From Deltaproteobacteria bacterium (GTDB lineage Bacteria > Myxococcota > Kuafuiibacteriia > Kuafuiibacteriales > Kuafuiibacteriaceae), in contig JADJBV010000002.1 of assembly GCA_016703535.1 (NCBI GenBank), forward strand, positions 1,860,001 through 1,924,000: 64,000 nucleotides of DNA, written 5' to 3'. The notes beneath the pieces were generated by a model. The model did no database searches. It saw only the letters and a program-made list of their open reading frames with translations, and was not told where the DNA came from. Positions 34,852 through 46,544 of this stretch are shown one piece after another (positions within the stretch are counted from its first letter, which is position 1; every line of letters starts with the position of its first letter). Both the position numbers and the translations under genes were made by a program.

Positions 34852-35282
34852 GCCTCCAGATCGGTCAACGGGCCAGCGCAACTCGCGTCTTCACCGCGGC
34901 GGATCTGGCCGAATACCGGGCCCTCACCGGCGACCCCAACCCCTTGCACCACGAAGACCTCCTGGCGCGCCGCCTGGGTTATCGGGGCGCGGTGATCCCG
35001 GGGATGTTGCTCGGCGGCATGGTCTCTTGTCTGTTGGGCGTGGAGTTGCCGGGCCGCGGCACCAACTGGATGAAGCAGTCTTTTCAGTGGAAGGGACCGG
35101 CCTACGTGGGCGAGTCGATCGTCGCCACCGTGGAGGTCGTGCGCCTGCGCCCCGAAAAAGACCTGGTCAACCTCAAGGTCAGCTTGTTCGCGGGCGAACG
35201 GCTGGTGGGTGAAGGCGAATCGTTGGTCATGGCCCGGGAGATGTTGAAGCCCACCGACAGCCGTGTTCCCCTGCCCGGATGA
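34848..35282 (+). CDS. MaoC-like dehydratase 2
   Basis: 144 residues from a GTG that overlaps the first MaoC stop. Hot-dog motif LAEYRALTGDPNPLHHEDLL differs from the canonical N-P-[I/L]-H-x-D by a His-His pair and a Glu where Asp is usual. GYRGAVIPGMLLGGMVS is conserved. The pair may divide labour, one subunit catalytic and the other substrate-binding, as in known heterodimeric dehydratases. The stop overlaps the DJ-1 gene (ATGA). Confidence 0.88.
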   Translation: MSLQIGQRASATRVFTAADLAEYRALTGDPNPLHHEDLLARRLGYRGAVIPGMLLGGMVSCLLGVELPGRGTNWMKQSFQWKGPAYVGESIVATVEVVRLRPEKDLVNLKVSLFAGERLVGEGESLVMAREMLKPTDSRVPLPG

Positions 35283-35800
35283 GCCGCGGCACGATCTTGA
35301 TGTTGGTGGGACCGGACTACGAAGATCTCGAGGTCTGGTACCCGAAGTTGCGCTTGGAAGAGGCCGGCTACCGGGTGCCTTGTGCGGGTTTGGGGGAGCC
35401 CATCTACCACGGCAAACACGGCTACCCGTGCCCCACCGACGGCCGGGTGCAGGACTATCAGGCCAAAGACCTCCAAGGGATCATCGCGCCCGGCGGTTGG
35501 GCGCCCGACAAGTTGCGGCGGGACGCCACGGTGAAGCGGCTGGTGCAAGAGGTCGACCGAGCCGGTGGTCTGGTCGGCACCATCTGTCACGGCCCGTGGA
35601 TCTTGATCTCCGCCGGCATCCTGCGGGGTCGACGCCTCACCTCCACCGTCGGGATCAAGGACGACGTAGAGAACGCGGGGGCGACGTGGGTGGATGAGGC
35701 CGCGGTCATCGATCGCAACCTGGTCAGCGCCCGAGTGCCCAAAGATCTCCCGGCTTTTGGGCGCGCCTTGTTGTCGGTCCTCGAGGCCTCCCAGGCCTGA
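35279..35800 (+). CDS. DJ-1/PfpI superfamily protein
   Basis: 173 residues. The flavodoxin-like fold has the nucleophile Cys in VGTICHGPWILISAG and an acidic residue in PDYEDLEVWYP, placed as in DJ-1/PfpI proteins. Members act as glyoxalases, deglycases, proteases or amidases. The coupling to two MaoC genes by overlapping codons is uncommon and suggests handling of a reactive aldehyde or acyl intermediate, which is inference. No signal peptide. Confidence 0.9.
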   Translation: MSRGTILMLVGPDYEDLEVWYPKLRLEEAGYRVPCAGLGEPIYHGKHGYPCPTDGRVQDYQAKDLQGIIAPGGWAPDKLRRDATVKRLVQEVDRAGGLVGTICHGPWILISAGILRGRRLTSTVGIKDDVENAGATWVDEAAVIDRNLVSARVPKDLPAFGRALLSVLEASQA

Positions 35801-35944
35801 GCGGGCCTTTCGCGGGAACAAAAGTACGACAGCGCCCCCGAGGCGACGGTGCCTCACTTCCAACGGGCACATCGGCGACTCTTTGCGACCAGGTGGTGAG
35901 GGCGCGCCTCCAAAGCGCCAAAACCTGCGTGTTAGCGTCCACGG

Positions 35945-36958
35945 ATGCCGAGCCATCCGCCCGTGCCGAACCTGGTCAAGCCGAACCCGCCGCCGACGCC
36001 AGTGCCCGCTCATCCGTTGTTGGAGCGGCAAGTGGAGTCGTCGCTCCCGTTGTTGGGGGACAGCCAGTTTGAGCTGGTCCTCGATCCCAACCTGGTGGCG
36101 ATGGTGGACGATCCGATCGACCTCGACCCTCCGGCCCCCCACCGCCCCGACACCGATGACGGGCTGGTGGCCCTGGCCGACGAACCCGAGCTGGACGCCT
36201 TGCGCGGTTACCATCGTCGCCGCACCGGGTTGTGGGTCTTCGCCAACCTCCTCGGGGTCGGGGCCTTGGCCTACGCAGGCTACTCCTTCGTCGGTGATTT
36301 GCGAGGCCGGGTGGCCCAGCTCGAGGACGAGAAGGTGCAGGTCACCCAACGGCTGGAGGAGACCGAACGCGAGCGGGCCAAGGTCCACGCCGAAAAGCGG
36401 GACGCCGAGCAGCGGCGCGATGAGTTGACCGCGACCCTCACGACCAAAGAGGCCGAGCTCGCCACCCAAAAGGCCGCCCTCGAGGCCGAGGCCCAGAAGA
36501 TCGGTTGGATCCCCGACGCCCAAGCCGCCCTGGAGTTGAGCTTGGCCGCTGAGCTGAAGCGCGGGGACGCCAGCCTGCGGATCGAAGGTCCAGTGGTGAT
36601 CGTCGAGTTGTCGGATCGGTTGATGTTCAGCGGGGTCGAGGCCCAGCTGACCGCCCCCGGCGAGGTCCTGCTCGGGAAGTTGGGCCCGGTGTTGACCGGG
36701 ATCTCGGGCAAACAAGTCCAGGTGCGAGGGCACGTGGACGCCGCACCGACCGGGGCGATGGTCGCGAAATATCCGAACGGTTATGCCTGGGCGACCGCCC
36801 GGGCCACTCGGGTGCTGGAGGTGCTCCAAGCGGTCGGGCAGGTCCCGGCGAGCCGGTTGGCCTTGGCCGCCTACGGGGAACATCACCCGAAGGTCCCCGG
36901 GAAGGGCGCCGCGGCCCGGAAGAAGAACCGGCGGGTCGAGGTGGCCATCGGACCCTGA
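35945..36958 (+). CDS. Inner-membrane OmpA/MotB-domain protein
   Basis: 337 residues. A Pro-rich cytoplasmic N-terminus of about 95 residues precedes a membrane helix (LWVFANLLGVGALAYAGYSF), then a coiled coil (about 118-185, Glu/Lys/Arg-rich). The C-terminal domain is OmpA-like and peptidoglycan-binding (about 225-335; VRGHVDAAPTG, WATARATRVLEVLQ, NRRVEVAI). It resembles MotB or the C-terminal domains of cell-wall-anchored envelope proteins, but lacks the plug Asp of MotB. No MotA gene is adjacent, so a stator role is not supported. Confidence 0.8.
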   Translation: MPSHPPVPNLVKPNPPPTPVPAHPLLERQVESSLPLLGDSQFELVLDPNLVAMVDDPIDLDPPAPHRPDTDDGLVALADEPELDALRGYHRRRTGLWVFANLLGVGALAYAGYSFVGDLRGRVAQLEDEKVQVTQRLEETERERAKVHAEKRDAEQRRDELTATLTTKEAELATQKAALEAEAQKIGWIPDAQAALELSLAAELKRGDASLRIEGPVVIVELSDRLMFSGVEAQLTAPGEVLLGKLGPVLTGISGKQVQVRGHVDAAPTGAMVAKYPNGYAWATARATRVLEVLQAVGQVPASRLALAAYGEHHPKVPGKGAAARKKNRRVEVAIGP

Positions 36959-36967
36959 GATCGGACG

Positions 36968-37142
36968 GGGACCGCTTAGGAATGCAGGAAGCCAGGAGGG
37001 ATCGGGATGGGTGGGGCTCCGATTCCTGGTTTCCTCAGCGGCCTCAGCGGCCGTCGGTTTGGGACCGCCTAGGAAAGCAGGAAGCCAGGAGGGATCGGGA
37101 TGGGTGGGGCTCCGATTCCTGTTTTCCTGGTTTCTCAGCGGC
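36968..37142. repeat. Duplicated intergenic hairpin, two direct copies
   Basis: Copy 1 (36968-37042) and copy 2 (37061-37142) are about 93 bases apart and nearly identical over their first 58 bases. Each folds into a long stem: AGGAAGCCAGGA (36986-36997) pairs with TCCTGGTTTCCT (37024-37035) with one G-U. A second inner stem of ATCGG with CCGAT follows. The copies lie between convergent genes, where a bidirectional terminator or a palindromic repeat family would be expected. No T-run is present. Confidence 0.7.
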
Positions 37143-37162
37143 GTCTTCCCGAAGCACGGCGT

Positions 37163-38364
<1,202 letters not shown>

Positions 38365-38365
<1 letters not shown>

Positions 38366-40112
38366 CAGCTCTTCACTTTCTTGCTCGTCCCGAGCAACAA
38401 CGAGCGCTCGTCGGAGCGGGTCTCGCCGATGGCGGTCACGTAGACCGCGGCGTCGTCCAGGACCGGGCACTCGTGCTCACAGATCCCGCAGCCGATGCAG
38501 AGCTCCGGCCGCATGTAGGGTTGGTTGAGGGTCACCTTGGCCCCGTCCCAGCGGGTGATCTCCACGTCGTAGGTGCCGATGGCCTTGGGCGTCACCGGGC
38601 AGACCTCTTCGCAGACCACACAAGGCGTCTCCATGGCCCAGGGCAAACAACGGCCCCGATCGAAGAAGGCGGTGCCCACCGAGATCGGGCCCTTCTCTTG
38701 GAACTCGGCGACGCCCAGCTTTCGCTCCAATGTAATCTTTTGAATAGCGCCCGTGGGGCAGACCTCACTGCACAAGGTGCAGTTGAGCTGGCAAAAGCCG
38801 ATCGAGAAGTCCATCACCGGGGTCCAGAGGCCCTCCAGGCCGCCTTGGGCCAAGGTCGAGGGTTGGAGCACGTTGGTCGGGCAGACGTTGATGCACTGAT
38901 CACACTTGATGCAGCGCTCCAGGAACTCCGCCTCGGCCACCGAACCCGGGGGGCGGATGGCCTTTTCGTCGAAGCCTCGTTTGTTCACCGCCGCCGACAA
39001 CCGCAGGAAGGGGTAACTCAAGACCCCCACCACACCCGCGAAGAACCAACGCCGCTTCGGCACCGCCGGCGCCGGGATCACCGTCTCGCCGATCTTGGAG
39101 ATGACCTTTTTGCCGAACAGGGTGGCGGTGCCCTTCTTGAGATCCCCCACCAACTTCTCGGACCAGGTCGGGGGCACCAGCCGGAAGGCCAAGGCGTCTT
39201 CGGGGCAGTCGTCGATGCAGTTGAAGCAAACGAAACACTCGGACTTTCGCAAGGCCGCTTGCGGATCCGAGGCGCCTTCGCAGCTCTTCAGGCAGAGGTT
39301 GCAGTCGGTGCACTTGGTGAGATCTCGGTCGATGCGCCACAACGACCAGCGGGACAAGACGCCCAAAAAGGCGCCCAAGGGGCACAACACCCGGCAGAAG
39401 AAGCGGGGCACCACCAGGTTCATCCCGACCAAGCCCATGATCATCGCGCCCACGAACCAGGCCCCGTGGAAGATCCGCTGCTCGTGGCCGCCACCGCCGC
39501 CCAAGATCGGGGTCGGGTCCATGCCCAAGCGCACCCGAATGACCTCGGCCAAGTTGGTCTGGGCCAACTCCGAGGCTGGCGAAAAAGCCACGGTGAAGGT
39601 GCGGACCAAGAGGCAAATGGGATCGAGCAGGCCGATCTGCAGCGATCCGAAGGCGGCCATCACCAAGAAGACGGTCAACATCAGGTACTTCAGCCCATAG
39701 ATGTTGCGGTAGCGGTTGCGATCGATGTTCAGCCGGTTGCTGGCGATGTTGAAGAGCCAACCGGTGAACTGGTGCATGGTGCCGTAGGGGCACATCCAGT
39801 TACAAAAGACTCGGCCCAAGATCAGGGTCGGGACCAAGATGAACATCCCGCGCCAGAGCCAACGGTAGACCGTGCCGGTGGACAACGCGGTGGAGAAGCC
39901 GACCAAGGGATCGAGCTCCAGGAACAAGGAGGCCGGATAACCGCCCAAACGGCTGAACCAGGTGGCCCACAGCAAAAACACGAACAACCCGAAGAAGAAG
40001 GCCTGGGCGGTGATGCGGATGGTGGTGATTCGGAAGGTCCGGGCCCACCACGGTGAGCCGTCGGCGTTGGCTTGGGTGCGCCGCTTCACCCAGTCCGGCG
40101 TGATCAGCTGGC

Positions 40113-40116
<4 letters not shown>
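38365..40116 (-). CDS. Membrane polyferredoxin (NapH/CcoG-like 4Fe-4S protein)
   Basis: 583 residues. Six membrane helices in the first half include CNWMCPYG and CRVLCPLG motifs typical of NapH/CcoG/YccM-type proteins. Soluble regions hold at least five CxxCxxCxxxC(P) clusters: CTDCNLCLKSC, CFVCFNCIDDCP, CIKCDQCINVCP, CTLCSEVCP and CIGCGICEHECP. It should carry electrons between the membrane and periplasmic or cytoplasmic partners. It overlaps the DUF362 gene by 4 bases and the AKR gene by 1, so it belongs to one redox operon. Confidence 0.93.
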
Positions 40117-41097
<981 letters not shown>

Positions 41098-41105
<8 letters not shown>

Positions 41106-42174
41106 AGGACTCCTCGGGCCGCTTCTCCGCCGCTTCTGGAGCGGCCGAAGGTAAGGGCAGGTTGGTGGGCAAACCGTCGACGGCTTTCATCAGCTGCTCG
41201 AGCCACTTCTGTCCCGTCGCGACGTCGGCTGCCCCTTTGACGCCCACCACAAATCGTCTGCGCACCGTCGCCGTCGAGACCTTCGCCAAGTATCGGTCCT
41301 GGATCCACGAACCGCCACCGGCCCCGGGCACTTTTTCACCGTATTGGCCGAACCCGGCCAGGTAGGAATCGACCAAGGCCTTGGCGGTGTTTTCATCGGC
41401 CTGGGGGGAGACGAAGAGTTCGGTCTCCCCGTCGCTGGCCAAGCCCACGTGGACGTCTTTGGCGAAGCCGAAGGAGAAGGCGTCTTGAGGCTGGTAGGAC
41501 ACCTGGCCCGGGCCGATGCCAAGGCCCAAGAACAGGCCATAGGACCAAGGCAGGGCCTCCCCCGGGACCGCCGAAAGACCTTTGGCCACCGCCTGCAAGG
41601 CCGCTTGCACTTCGGGCGACTCGTCCGAGCCGATGGCGCGCAGGTACAACTTCCCTCGGGTCAGGTAGAGGGCGTTCCGGTCTTGGAGGAAGAGACCCCC
41701 GTCTTTGGCCTCGGGTTGGGCCTTTTCGGGCAACTCACCGGCGCACGCCCCCAAGGCGTTGGCCGCCGAACCCAGGTCGTAGAGCTCGAGATCCAAGGAG
41801 CGATCGGCGCCTTGGGTCAACGCCAAGAACCACATCTTCTGAAAACCGAAGGACTTGTAGTAGCCCTCGCGCCCGTCGATCTTCTCGTAGAGGTTGCTGG
41901 GATCGAAGACCGCCACGCCGCCCTCTTGCCAACCCGGCGGCGCCAGGTCCTTGGGCAAGGGCCCCCGATCGGCGTCGGCGGTGGCCCGGCGGTTCAAGGC
42001 CGGTGGGGCCGCGGTTAAGGTCGGGTCGGGGTGTTGGCCCTTCCAGACGATCCAGGCGGACAAAGTGGACAGGCCCAGGAGGACTACGCCGCCGAGCTTG
42101 GCTTCGGTGGTCGAGTAGCGAGGCCGATAGTGCCTGCGGCCGTTCTTGACGAAGATCCGGTCTTCCTTCGCCAC
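41098..42174 (-). CDS. Membrane-anchored DUF6599-like protein, first gene of the redox operon
   Basis: 358 residues. One N-terminal helix (LGGVVLLGLSTLSAWIVWKG) is followed by a periplasmic domain starting LAPPGWQEGGVAVFDPSNLYEKIDGREGYYKSFGF. The NLYEKIDG-type signature is one I associate with DUF6599. Remaining sequence is beta-rich without Cys clusters. It heads the operon with DUF362, polyferredoxin and AKR genes and could anchor or chaperone them at the membrane. The name DUF6599 is from memory and should be checked. Confidence 0.6.
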
Positions 42175-42265
42175 AGCGGGAGGCTACACGATTCGCCGGG
42201 CCGGGGCGCCCTCCGCTCCCAGGGGGATGGGCCTTTTTGGCCAGGACCCCGAGGATCACCCCCGC

Positions 42266-43708
42266 ATGAAGCTCCGTGTTTGGCTGTGGGTGGGGTGCAT
42301 CCTCGGCGCGGCCACCCCCTCCAAGGCCGCCGACGTCGGCGAGATCGCGGTGATCGAAGACGTGGGCAACACCATCGGCGCGGTGGTGTTCACGCCCAAC
42401 TTCTACTTGGAGAGGGCCGCTTGTGCCTTCTATCAGACCCACGCCGATCAATATGACGTGCTCTTCGTCTTCACCAGCGCTCAGCTCAACGCCTTGACCC
42501 GGGTGCAGCAAGGTTGGGCCACCAAACGGGCGGCCATGGGCATCGGACGCGACAACGCCCTCGACACCCAAGCCCGCTTCTGCAGCACCCGCCTGGCCCA
42601 CGCGATCAAGGGCGGAGACATCGACTCCTACGCCAACGATCCCGACGCACGTTACACCGGGATCCTTCTCTTTCCGCTGACCGGGGTGCAGCTCTTGGCC
42701 CACGAGTTGGGGCACCAGTGGCTCTCCAGCGTGCGCTTCGATCGGGGCGACGGCGTGCCCCACTGTTTCCTGCGAGGCTTCGAGCCCCTGAGCGCCGAAC
42801 CCCAACCCGGCAACTGCGACGGCCACGAGCCCGGCGACTACAACCAACACTGGTCCTACTACTTGAACGGCGGCTCCTTGATGTACGCCAACGAGGCTCA
42901 AGATCTGGGCGGAGGCCAGTTTTTGCTCAGCAATCCGAGCCCCAAGTTTTCGGCGCTCGATCAATACCTGATGGGCCTGCGTGACCCCGCAGAGGTCCCG
43001 CCCATGTTCTTGATCGACGTCGGCGACGTCCAAGGTTCGGGATCGGCGGCGCTCCCCCTGCCGGCCAACGGCACCGCCATGGTCAGCGGCACCCGCTTTG
43101 ACTTCACCATCGACGACGTCATCCGCTTCGAGGGGCCCCGGGTCCCGGCCCGGGAGGCCTGCCATAAGAAGGCGGCGTTCATCTTGCTCCACCCCGAGGG
43201 CCAACCGCCGACCGCGGCCCAGATCGCCAAGGTCGACGCCCACCGGGTGCGCTTCGAGAGCTTCTACGACTCGGCCACCGATCAGCGCGGCTCCTTTGAC
43301 ACCACCTTGGCGGGCAGCGGCCTCGGCACCATCGGGTGCCCCGGCGTCGCGTCGCCACCGCTGGACGGCGGCGTATCGGTCGACGCGGGTCCCACCGACA
43401 GCGGCGCCCCCGACGTTGGCCACCCCGATCTGGGGGGGAACGACCTGGGCTTCGGGGATCTCGGCAGCGTCGACCTGGGCGCCCCGGACCGCGGCGTCGA
43501 CGATCTCGGCGCGAACGACGTGGGCCCCGAGGACGGCGGCGCCCCACCGCAGGACGCAGGTTTCGCCGGCGACACCGGGGTGCCGAACGAAGAGCCCAAG
43601 ACCTTGAGCTCCGACGACTGCAGCTGCCGCACCAGCACCAACTCCGGCACCGGGGCGGCGGTCGTCATTCTATTGAGTGGAATGTGCTGGGCTCGCCGGC
43701 GCCGTTGA
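42266..43708 (+). CDS. Secreted zincin-type metalloprotease with MYXO-CTERM-like anchor
   Basis: 480 residues from the ATG at 42266, which begins a signal peptide (MKLRVWLWVGCILGAATPSKA). HELGH at 146-150 is a zinc-protease HExxH motif. A Gly/Asp/Pro-rich linker of about 85 residues (from about 370) precedes a C-terminal tail with CSCR, a hydrophobic helix (GAAVVILLSGMCWA) and RRRR. This three-part tail fits MYXO-CTERM proteins, which are processed by a myxosortase and lipid-anchored at the surface. No myxosortase gene is seen here. Confidence 0.82.
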   Translation: MKLRVWLWVGCILGAATPSKAADVGEIAVIEDVGNTIGAVVFTPNFYLERAACAFYQTHADQYDVLFVFTSAQLNALTRVQQGWATKRAAMGIGRDNALDTQARFCSTRLAHAIKGGDIDSYANDPDARYTGILLFPLTGVQLLAHELGHQWLSSVRFDRGDGVPHCFLRGFEPLSAEPQPGNCDGHEPGDYNQHWSYYLNGGSLMYANEAQDLGGGQFLLSNPSPKFSALDQYLMGLRDPAEVPPMFLIDVGDVQGSGSAALPLPANGTAMVSGTRFDFTIDDVIRFEGPRVPAREACHKKAAFILLHPEGQPPTAAQIAKVDAHRVRFESFYDSATDQRGSFDTTLAGSGLGTIGCPGVASPPLDGGVSVDAGPTDSGAPDVGHPDLGGNDLGFGDLGSVDLGAPDRGVDDLGANDVGPEDGGAPPQDAGFAGDTGVPNEEPKTLSSDDCSCRTSTNSGTGAAVVILLSGMCWARRRR

Positions 43709-43719
43709 ACCTCCTGGGC

Positions 43720-44859
43720 TCAAGGCGGCGACAGGCCCCGCAGTGCGCTCTCCCTGATCCGGGGCACCGCGCTGTTTTGGGCCCGCTCGAACCACGGCTG
43801 GGCCGCCGCTTCATCCCCCGACTCCTTGAGCAACCACCCCAAGGTCACGGCCACTTCGTCGGCCCGTTGGCTGCTCGGGTAACGATCGAGGAAGTGCTCC
43901 AGGTGGCGTTGGGCCTCTTCGACCCGACCCTGGCGGGCCAAGGCCACGCCCACTCCATAACTGGCGTCCTCGACCAAGGCCGAGCTCGGCGTCTCCTCCT
44001 CGATCCGCCGCAGCCGCTCGATCGCCCGCGGATAGTCCCGGGCCTGGAGCGCCGCCCAACCCTCGGCGAAGGCGCGTTCGTCGGCGGGCACCGGGGTCGG
44101 CGACGCCACCTTGGCCCCCACGTTGGGCGGGGGTTTGGGCGTCGAGGGCTTCGCGGGCGGCGCCACCTCTGACCCTCGAGGTTCGGCGGGGATCGTCGGT
44201 TGGGCGATCACCGCCGGCGCGGGCCGCTCCCACGACGCCCCGACACCCAGGTGCATCGGCGTCTCTCCGGGACGACGGAGCTCCACCATCCCGGCCAGGA
44301 CTTGGATGCGCATCAGGCGGCCTTGTTCGGCCACCACCACACAACGGGAGGCCAACACCTCGAGTTCGGCGTCGGCGGTCGCGACCAAAAGCGGCGTGGG
44401 CTCCGGGAGCGGATCCAACCTGAGCTCCAGCCGTCCATCCTCCAAGTGAACCGTCTCGGGCCGTTGCGCCTGGGCGGGCGAGTGCACGTAGCGGGTGCCT
44501 CGGGCGCCCTCGACCTGGGCCCGCAACACCGGCGGCGCCGGCATGGGCCGAGGCTCCGTCGCCAGCAGCTGCTGGAGCAAGGCGCCGATCAACGCCAGGC
44601 CGCCGATGCCCGCGGCCCAACGCCAACGTCCGCTCGAGGTTGGCCTTCGTTCGACGCCGACGGCCAAGACGGCCGTGCGGATCTCTTCGACCCGCGTTGG
44701 GTTCGGCGCTTCGTAAGGCAACTGTTCCGCGAGCCCCGACCACCAGGCACGGGAGGCCTCTGCGGCCGAGCACTCGGCGCAGCGGGCTCGGTGGGCGTCG
44801 TCGACGACGGTCCCGAGCTCGAAGGCCTGGCGCCCCACTTTACAGGTCGGCGCGTTCAT
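43720..44859 (-). CDS. Zinc-finger anti-sigma factor with FecR-like and TPR domains
   Basis: 379 residues. The N-terminus has a ZAS-type motif, His23-x3-Cys27-x2-Cys30. One membrane helix lies at about 84-103 (WRWAAGIGGLALIGALL). A FecR-like beta domain (about 115-215) follows, then a Pro-rich linker and TPR repeats (about 260-375; AFAEGWAALQARDYPRAIE). It would hold the ECF sigma factor at the inner membrane and release it on a periplasmic signal. It overlaps the sigma-factor gene by 4 bases. The periplasmic TPR is not standard in FecR proteins and may bind the outer-membrane partner. Confidence 0.85.
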   Translation of the reverse strand: MNAPTCKVGRQAFELGTVVDDAHRARCAECSAAEASRAWWSGLAEQLPYEAPNPTRVEEIRTAVLAVGVERRPTSSGRWRWAAGIGGLALIGALLQQLLATEPRPMPAPPVLRAQVEGARGTRYVHSPAQAQRPETVHLEDGRLELRLDPLPEPTPLLVATADAELEVLASRCVVVAEQGRLMRIQVLAGMVELRRPGETPMHLGVGASWERPAPAVIAQPTIPAEPRGSEVAPPAKPSTPKPPPNVGAKVASPTPVPADERAFAEGWAALQARDYPRAIERLRRIEEETPSSALVEDASYGVGVALARQGRVEEAQRHLEHFLDRYPSSQRADEVAVTLGWLLKESGDEAAAQPWFERAQNSAVPRIRESALRGLSPP

Positions 44860-45449
44860 CGTTCGTCCTCCGCCATCTTGTCCCGCAACATGTGCCGAGC
44901 CTCGTGGAGCCGGCGCCAGATGGTGCCGGGCCGCACGCCCAGGGCTTTGGCCGCGTCGACCCCCGAGGTCCCTTCCAGATCACACATCACCAAGGCCACC
45001 CGGTGATCGTGAGGCAACTCGGCCATCGCTTGTTCCAGGCGCTTCAGGGCCTGGCGGCGGGCGGCGATCTCGTCGGCGGCCTCTCGATCCGAGCTCGGCT
45101 GTTCACCCAACACCGTCAGCGCTCGTTGGCCCCGCAAGCGGCTGCGCACGTGGTTGCGGGCGATGTTGGCGGCGATGCCGAACAACCAGGTCAGGGCCTT
45201 GGAGTCGCCTTGATAACGTTGGGAGGCCTTCCACACCGCGGTGAACGTCTCCTGCAGCAGATCCTCTCCTTCACTGGGCGACAGGCTCGCGACTCGGCAC
45301 AAGAAGCGGTGCAACCGCAGGTGGTGGCGATCGAAGAGGGCCCCCAAGGCCGCTTGATCACCGACCGCACAGGCGGCGACCAAGGCCTCGTCGGAGATCT
45401 CTTCGATCCGCCCGGAGGGCCGAAAGAGGGGCAAGATCTTGCCGCTCAC
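44856..45449 (-). CDS. ECF-type RNA polymerase sigma factor
   Basis: 197 residues with regions 2 and 4 only. Region 2 includes EDLLQETFTAVWK and ALTWLFGIAANIARNHVR. Region 4 includes ELPHDHRVALVMCDLEG and VRPGTIWRRLHEARHMLR. It sits between an outer-membrane-type gene and its cognate anti-sigma gene, overlapping both by 4 bases. The three genes therefore form a cell-surface signalling operon. Target promoters are unknown; auto-activation of the operon is likely. Confidence 0.93.
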   Translation of the reverse strand: MSGKILPLFRPSGRIEEISDEALVAACAVGDQAALGALFDRHHLRLHRFLCRVASLSPSEGEDLLQETFTAVWKASQRYQGDSKALTWLFGIAANIARNHVRSRLRGQRALTVLGEQPSSDREAADEIAARRQALKRLEQAMAELPHDHRVALVMCDLEGTSGVDAAKALGVRPGTIWRRLHEARHMLRDKMAEDER

Positions 45450-46444
45450 TCGAAGCTCCAGACCAGGCCACCTTGGGCGCGCAACACCGCCTGTTCGGGA
45501 TCAAAAAGCCCGCGGGCGCCGCGTCGCAGCTCGGGGATGGCCGAGGCGCTGGCGCCCAGCTCGACGCCAAAGTGATCGCTGAGGTTCAGGGACAAGCCCA
45601 GGCGCGCTTCGGCTCGGGCCCCGAACCCGTCGTCGCCGCGGGAGGGTCGGCCGACCCGGAGCTCTCGATCCTGCTCCCCCCGTTGCAGCATTACCACGCT
45701 CCGATCCTCCCGGGTCCAGCCGGCCCCCGCCCCGATGCCAGGCCTCAGGGTCAAGATGCCCAAGGTGATCGGGGCCTCCAAGATCAAGAGGCCTTCGGCG
45801 GCGTCGGCGCCGCGATCACTTTTGGCGTAGCGGCCCTGCAACCCCAGACACAAAAAGCCGAGGTGGGCGCAGGCCCCGATCGAAGCTCCCATCCAGCGGC
45901 TGCGATCCCGGGCGACGCCACCTTCGGCCAGGACCCGCAGGCTCAAGTTCGGTTCGACCTCTTGGGCCGCGGTGGTCTCCAGGTTGCCGACGGCCGGGGC
46001 GGGCGGGGCCGGTTCGGCGGGGACCACCGGCGCGCGGGCCGGCGGCGCGGCGGCGGCTTTGACGGGCCCGGCGCTGCTGGTGGAGACGCCGTCGAGCAGA
46101 TCGAGGCGAGCCCAAGACTCGATCAAGCTCGCCGAGGTCAGCAGCTCCTTGACGGTGCGTTCGGTGCTCCGACCCCAAGGATCGACGATGCCGACCTTTA
46201 CGCCCTCGGCGCTCGTAGTGAGCGTGACCGCCAGGCGCTCGCAGGATCCCGGCGGGACCTCACTGGGTTCAACTCGCACGCCGCGCGCCACCAAGGCCGC
46301 GGTCAGGCTCCGCACCACCTCACCGGGGCCGCTGAGCGCGACAGTGGGCGGGCAACCTTCGCCGGCGGCCGCGGCGGGGGTGTTGGCCAACAACCCCCAG
46401 GCCACCAGACCCCACCCCAACCCGATGTGGTTCCTTCGATTCAT
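45446..46444 (-). CDS. Predicted outer-membrane beta-barrel protein of the ECF operon
   Basis: 332 residues from the ATG at 46444, which gives a signal peptide ending ANTPAAAA. An N-terminal region of about 120 residues (CPPTVALSGPGEVVRSLTAA) resembles a small periplasmic domain. A Pro/Ala-rich linker precedes alternating hydrophobic strands (LSLRVLAEGG, GASIGACAHLGFLCLGLQ) that end in a terminal aromatic (VWSFE), typical of outer-membrane barrels. First gene of the sigma/anti-sigma operon, so it may be the surface sensor or the main target. Confidence 0.72.
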   Translation of the reverse strand: MNRRNHIGLGWGLVAWGLLANTPAAAAGEGCPPTVALSGPGEVVRSLTAALVARGVRVEPSEVPPGSCERLAVTLTTSAEGVKVGIVDPWGRSTERTVKELLTSASLIESWARLDLLDGVSTSSAGPVKAAAAPPARAPVVPAEPAPPAPAVGNLETTAAQEVEPNLSLRVLAEGGVARDRSRWMGASIGACAHLGFLCLGLQGRYAKSDRGADAAEGLLILEAPITLGILTLRPGIGAGAGWTREDRSVVMLQRGEQDRELRVGRPSRGDDGFGARAEARLGLSLNLSDHFGVELGASASAIPELRRGARGLFDPEQAVLRAQGGLVWSFE

Positions 46445-46544
46445 GCGCGCCTGGCCTCCGATCATCCGGTGAGTGACCGCTGCTCGGGAAGCCTTCGAGG
46501 AAAAAACCGGCGAAGCCCCTTTGGGCATCCGGCTACTCAGGGCC

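Noticed and set aside
35945..36958. MotB flagellar stator protein
   Set aside because: It has one helix and an OmpA-like domain, but no plug Asp near the helix and no motA neighbour.
43720..45449. Ferric-siderophore FecIR-type iron uptake system
   Set aside because: The sigma and FecR-like genes are present, but the partner lacks a TonB-receptor length or plug motif, so iron signalling is not supported.
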